NCBI GenBank assembly: GCA_025529335.1 | Contig: JAMYHX010000830.1 | Span: 1 to 10,752 of the forward strand | DNA from: Rhizopus sp. PT2906 | Taxonomy: Eukaryota > Mucoromycota > Mucoromycetes > Mucorales > Rhizopodaceae | Reading direction: 5' to 3' | Length of the DNA stretch: 10,752 nt | Part shown: one piece after another, positions 8,371-10,752 of the stretch | Numbering within the stretch: position 1 is the first letter of the stretch | Layout: each line of letters opens with the position of its first letter | Position numbers and translations under genes: made by a program | The notes under the pieces: model-generated | Seen by the model: the letters and a program-made list of their open reading frames with translations, nothing else | What the model was told of the DNA's origin: nothing | The model's database searches: none

Positions 8371-9323
8371 TATACTCATATTGACCTGTATTACACTATA
8401 CAAGCTTGTCTTTGCTTTGTGATCTTGATTGTTGTTACCATTCTTTTCTTGATTTATTCGAATTGTACTACACTCTACTCCTTATTTGTTTATCGTACAT
8501 CAGATGATAAATAGTCATTGTAAAGCTCACACACGTCTTATTTGACAATATTCATCTTTTCAACAAAGAGTTTACTTTGATAGCATTAATAGCTGCTTTT
8601 GTGGGGAACATGTTTATAGTACTTTTTAGGTTATACTAAAATTCTATTGTGAGCCTGAATGACAAAGGATTCGTGAGAGTAAAATGCATGAATGCCGACA
8701 AACAGAAACAAAACTTGATGAAGGAGGCAAAGGAAGTGGCTTACATTGCAGTTCATCATGACTTTCAAGCTTAAACTAAAACTATTGATTTGACATACTA
8801 ACTATCATCATTAAGAGAAAAATTCAATCTCTGCATCATCACTCACATTTGATGGCAATATAAGAAATAAGTTTAAGATAGTTTCTGCAATGTAAATATG
8901 TACGCATATACATTAATTTTATCTCATTGTTGGTTTATCCTCTGGTCTATTGACCAATTTTAGGGTATGGCCTTGTATCCAGTGTATAAGAGATAAGGTT
9001 CACATCTGAACTTGAAATACACAAGATATTTGTGTACCTGTAATGTTGCATTTTGATATTGCTGGTAACCAACAACTAACAAGATGAAGTTAAAATCAAT
9101 CAAACTGAAGACATTTTCTTTGTGGGCACAAAGTAATGGTCAGAAGAGCTATCTGACGTATCATTTTTATATATACTTTATCTTTAAAGATATAATCATG
9201 AAACAAAGGGGGGAGAGGATTACATTCAACTTTACAATATCATTTTTTATTATTGAACATACAACTTATCACGAGATGAGTTGTTTTTCCCTGTAAAAAA
9301 AAGAGATGGGGAAAGATTAACTA

Positions 9324-9582
9324 CTTGTACGGGTTCAGCGCCACGATCATGTTCACCAGCCACTGTGGATGGAAGCCAAAAGGAATAGAGTTTGAAAAGG
9401 ATCAGAATGCGCGATTATTTTCTCTTTCAGCAACGTGAGGTCGTGGCCAGAGGCTAGTGATTAAAGTCAGATGTCCAAGCTCCGAGGATGCCAAGGAGAC
9501 TGATGGCGATGATGTAATGACAAGTAGTGTATTCGACAGAAGAAGAGATTGATGAGCATATGCATAAAAGTGGATCATCCAT
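9324..9582 (-). other. possible small minus-strand gene, membrane-segment ORF
   Basis: On the minus strand an ORF of 42 codons runs from ATG at 9582 to TAG at 9454-9456 and contains a hydrophobic stretch (CHYIIAISLLGILGAW) that could span a membrane. Further along the same strand a possible acceptor (catccacag) precedes a short open stretch ending ALNPYK and a TAG near 9321. A TATA-like tataaaaat lies at 9591-9599, too close to the ATG at 9582 for a standard leader. The higher G+C content and C-ending codons hint at coding. I could not join the pieces with normal donor sites or assign a family, so this may be chance. Confidence 0.2.
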
Positions 9583-9762
9583 TTGCTGATATTTTTATAG
9601 CGATGTATTCTATTTTTAGTAAAAATGAGGAGCTAAAGTCGTAGTCATGACAAAAGGAAGGGTGACAAAAGCATAACATTGAAACAATTGACATGTTCAA
9701 ACGGGAATATACCAATTACTAAACAAAAGATTGCCAGCAGCAACAGTAGCTTCCCCCCTTTC

Positions 9763-9847
9763 TATAAATAAAAGAACCAGATGATCTTCGCCTTTACATG
9801 CCAAGATGCAAGCTCTACCAACATATGATATCACACATATATAAATA
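9763..9847 (+). promoter_or_regulatory. promoter region of the 70-aa gene: two TATA boxes and a CCCCT element
   Basis: TATAAATA occurs at 9763-9770 and tatataaata at 9838-9847, the latter 68 bases before the start codon. A C run containing CCCCT (around 9753-9759) next to the first box resembles the fungal stress response element core. Use under stress is inference only. Confidence 0.45.
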
Positions 9848-9914
9848 CTCGTCCTTAGTTCTTTTGTGTATATTTTGATATTTTCTCTTTCTTCTTCTTT
9901 ATCAACAAATTACC

Positions 9915-10127
9915 ATGGTAACATCAGGTAGTTACCCCTTTCAGCGATTAAATTCAAGCCACAGCAGTTTAGTATCCTATGGACAGCAAATCAAGCATCC
10001 CCATTTGCATGAACTTTACCTTAATCTAAAAACGTTCAAGAAGAGCGTCACAGACAAGCTATCTAGAGACAGACCAGATCGTCGAGAAAAACGACCACAG
10101 GATGGAAAGACGAATCCTATGGAATAA
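9915..10127 (+). CDS. small orphan protein, 70 aa, hydrophilic and basic
   Basis: I do not recognise this family. The single open frame starts in a strong context (accATGg) preceded by a pyrimidine-rich leader and a TATA box 68 bases upstream. It ends with a TAA that lies inside an AATAAA, and a second AATAAA follows 70 bases later, so it has the full layout of an expressed gene. The product is soluble-looking, Ser-rich at the start (LNSSHSSLVSYGQQ) and strongly charged at the end (about residues 42-65, KSVTDKLSRDRPDRREKR), without signal peptide, membrane segment or Cys. The middle (HLHELYLNLKTFKK) could form an amphipathic helix. It could also be part of a longer spliced gene, though no donor is evident before the stop. 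Confidence 0.5.
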   Translation: MVTSGSYPFQRLNSSHSSLVSYGQQIKHPHLHELYLNLKTFKKSVTDKLSRDRPDRREKRPQDGKTNPME

Positions 10128-10140
10128 AAGCTGTATACAT

Positions 10141-10170
10141 CTCTCTCTCTCTATCTCTCTCTTTCTCTTT
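10141..10170 (+). repeat. CT microsatellite in the 3' UTR of the small gene
   Basis: Imperfect (CT)n run with ta and tt interruptions, starting 14 bases after the stop codon. Confidence 0.8.
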
Positions 10171-10196
10171 CATCTCTGTTGTATATATTGTTACCA

Positions 10197-10202
10197 AATA
10201 AA
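10197..10202 (+). terminator. poly(A) signal of the 70-aa gene
   Basis: AATAAA 70 bases after the stop, followed by an A-rich stretch. Confidence 0.5.
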
Positions 10203-10752
10203 AAAGAGTATGATAGCTCGGTCAATTTGCCGGTTCAATAAGATGTAGCTGTCATTTTATCTTTGAATATACTGACATGATGGGGGAGGTTTATCCTTTT
10301 TAAGTATCGACATGACATGACGGATACTTCTTTTATAATCTCTCTCTTGCCATGATGGTTATATACATAATCGAATGATAAGTTCACTTTTTCAAAAAAA
10401 AAAGGTTTACTTGTAACGTAATACCTACAGCATTAAAACAAAATATTTATAATATACGCGCATTACGTTTCAACCCAAACTTTTGCTCTTTTCTACTGGT
10501 CCTATAGGTCCTTGACATACCCATTCCAACTAATTCGGGTCTGTCGTACAAGTATCTCTCTAAACCAAAGAATATAGCTTTTAGTTAGCATAAAGCTGGG
10601 TCAGCTATAAAATAAGCTTTCGTAGGGCTTGTAATTACTGTTTTATTAAAAATAAATTTCATAAAGAGGATAAAGTTATGACGTGTATGAAAAAAATAAT
10701 TGGCGCATATTAAGAAAAGTATTTACGCAAAGATTAAAAATAAAATACATAA

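Larger units (their letters stand above)
8283..9914. other. 1.6-kb region without a convincing gene
   Basis: Begins with the UNC93-like 3' UTR, including AATAAA at 8365-8370. From about 8400 to 9300 both strands are interrupted by stops every few dozen codons and I recognise no protein, tRNA or repeat. At 8640-8774 a 44-codon frame without a promoter looks protein-like by composition but has no recognisable family. From about 9320 to 9560 the base composition is richer in G+C than the surroundings, and a minus-strand candidate is listed separately. The last 150 bases are the promoter of the small gene at 9915. Confidence 0.5.
10128..10752. other. AT-rich region, no clear gene
   Basis: Starts with the small gene's 3' UTR (CT microsatellite, AATAAA at 10197-10202). 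An AAGTATC/GATACTT inverted repeat at 10302-10329 encloses two ACATGA units. On the minus strand a 46-codon frame without an ATG at its start (10447-10584) follows a possible acceptor sequence and could be a last exon of a gene beyond the right edge. The rest is AT-rich with no recognisable feature. Confidence 0.45.

Noticed and set aside
8640..8774. 44-codon open frame, hydrophilic, protein-like
   Set aside because: No start context, promoter, family match or neighbouring exon; length is within chance.
9084..9296. 70-codon ORF in the spacer
   Set aside because: Phe/Ile/Lys-rich, AT-driven composition, no promoter or recognisable motif.

Overview
The window looks like nuclear DNA of a filamentous fungus, most likely Mucoromycota (Mucorales-like). 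This rests on AT-rich spacers, many short GT-AG introns (46-84 bp), poly-pyrimidine leaders before start codons, and fungal-type orthologues. The phylum is an inference; no rRNA or marker gene is present. All four large genes lie on the + strand and only make sense after splicing. I reconstructed exon boundaries by hand, using reading phase and family conservation.

Layout. 1-569: leader and upstream region of the first gene, with a short imperfect tandem repeat near the left edge. 570-2408: ATG13, the HORMA-domain scaffold of the Atg1 autophagy-initiation kinase complex (8 exons, 488 aa), with a poly-Ser microsatellite in its disordered half. 2557-3834: a secreted, probably GPI-anchored zinc metalloprotease-like protein (3 exons, 392 aa) with an HELIHGLGF motif and a downstream GSSLSH motif. 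3893-6443: SYO1/HEATR3-type symportin (11 exons, 656 aa), the chaperone-importin adaptor for 5S RNP ribosomal proteins. 6761-8282: an UNC93-like MFS membrane protein (3 exons, 467 aa). 8283-9914: about 1.6 kb without a convincing gene, apart from a weak minus-strand candidate around 9324-9582. 9915-10127: a 70-aa orphan gene with good TATA and poly(A) signals. 10128-10752: AT-rich, with a CT microsatellite and no clear gene.

The first three genes are packed head to tail with only 148 and 58 bp between coding regions. The promoter and poly(A) signals of neighbours therefore overlap or interleave. I see no common pathway: autophagy, a cell-surface protease, ribosome assembly and a membrane transporter-like protein are not an obvious functional cluster. 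The points most worth following are the protease with its intron-dependent catalytic half, the nested palindromes in the longest SYO1 intron, the overlapping transcription units, the left-edge repeat and the orphan small gene. I found no CRISPR array, rRNA, tRNA or intact transposase gene.
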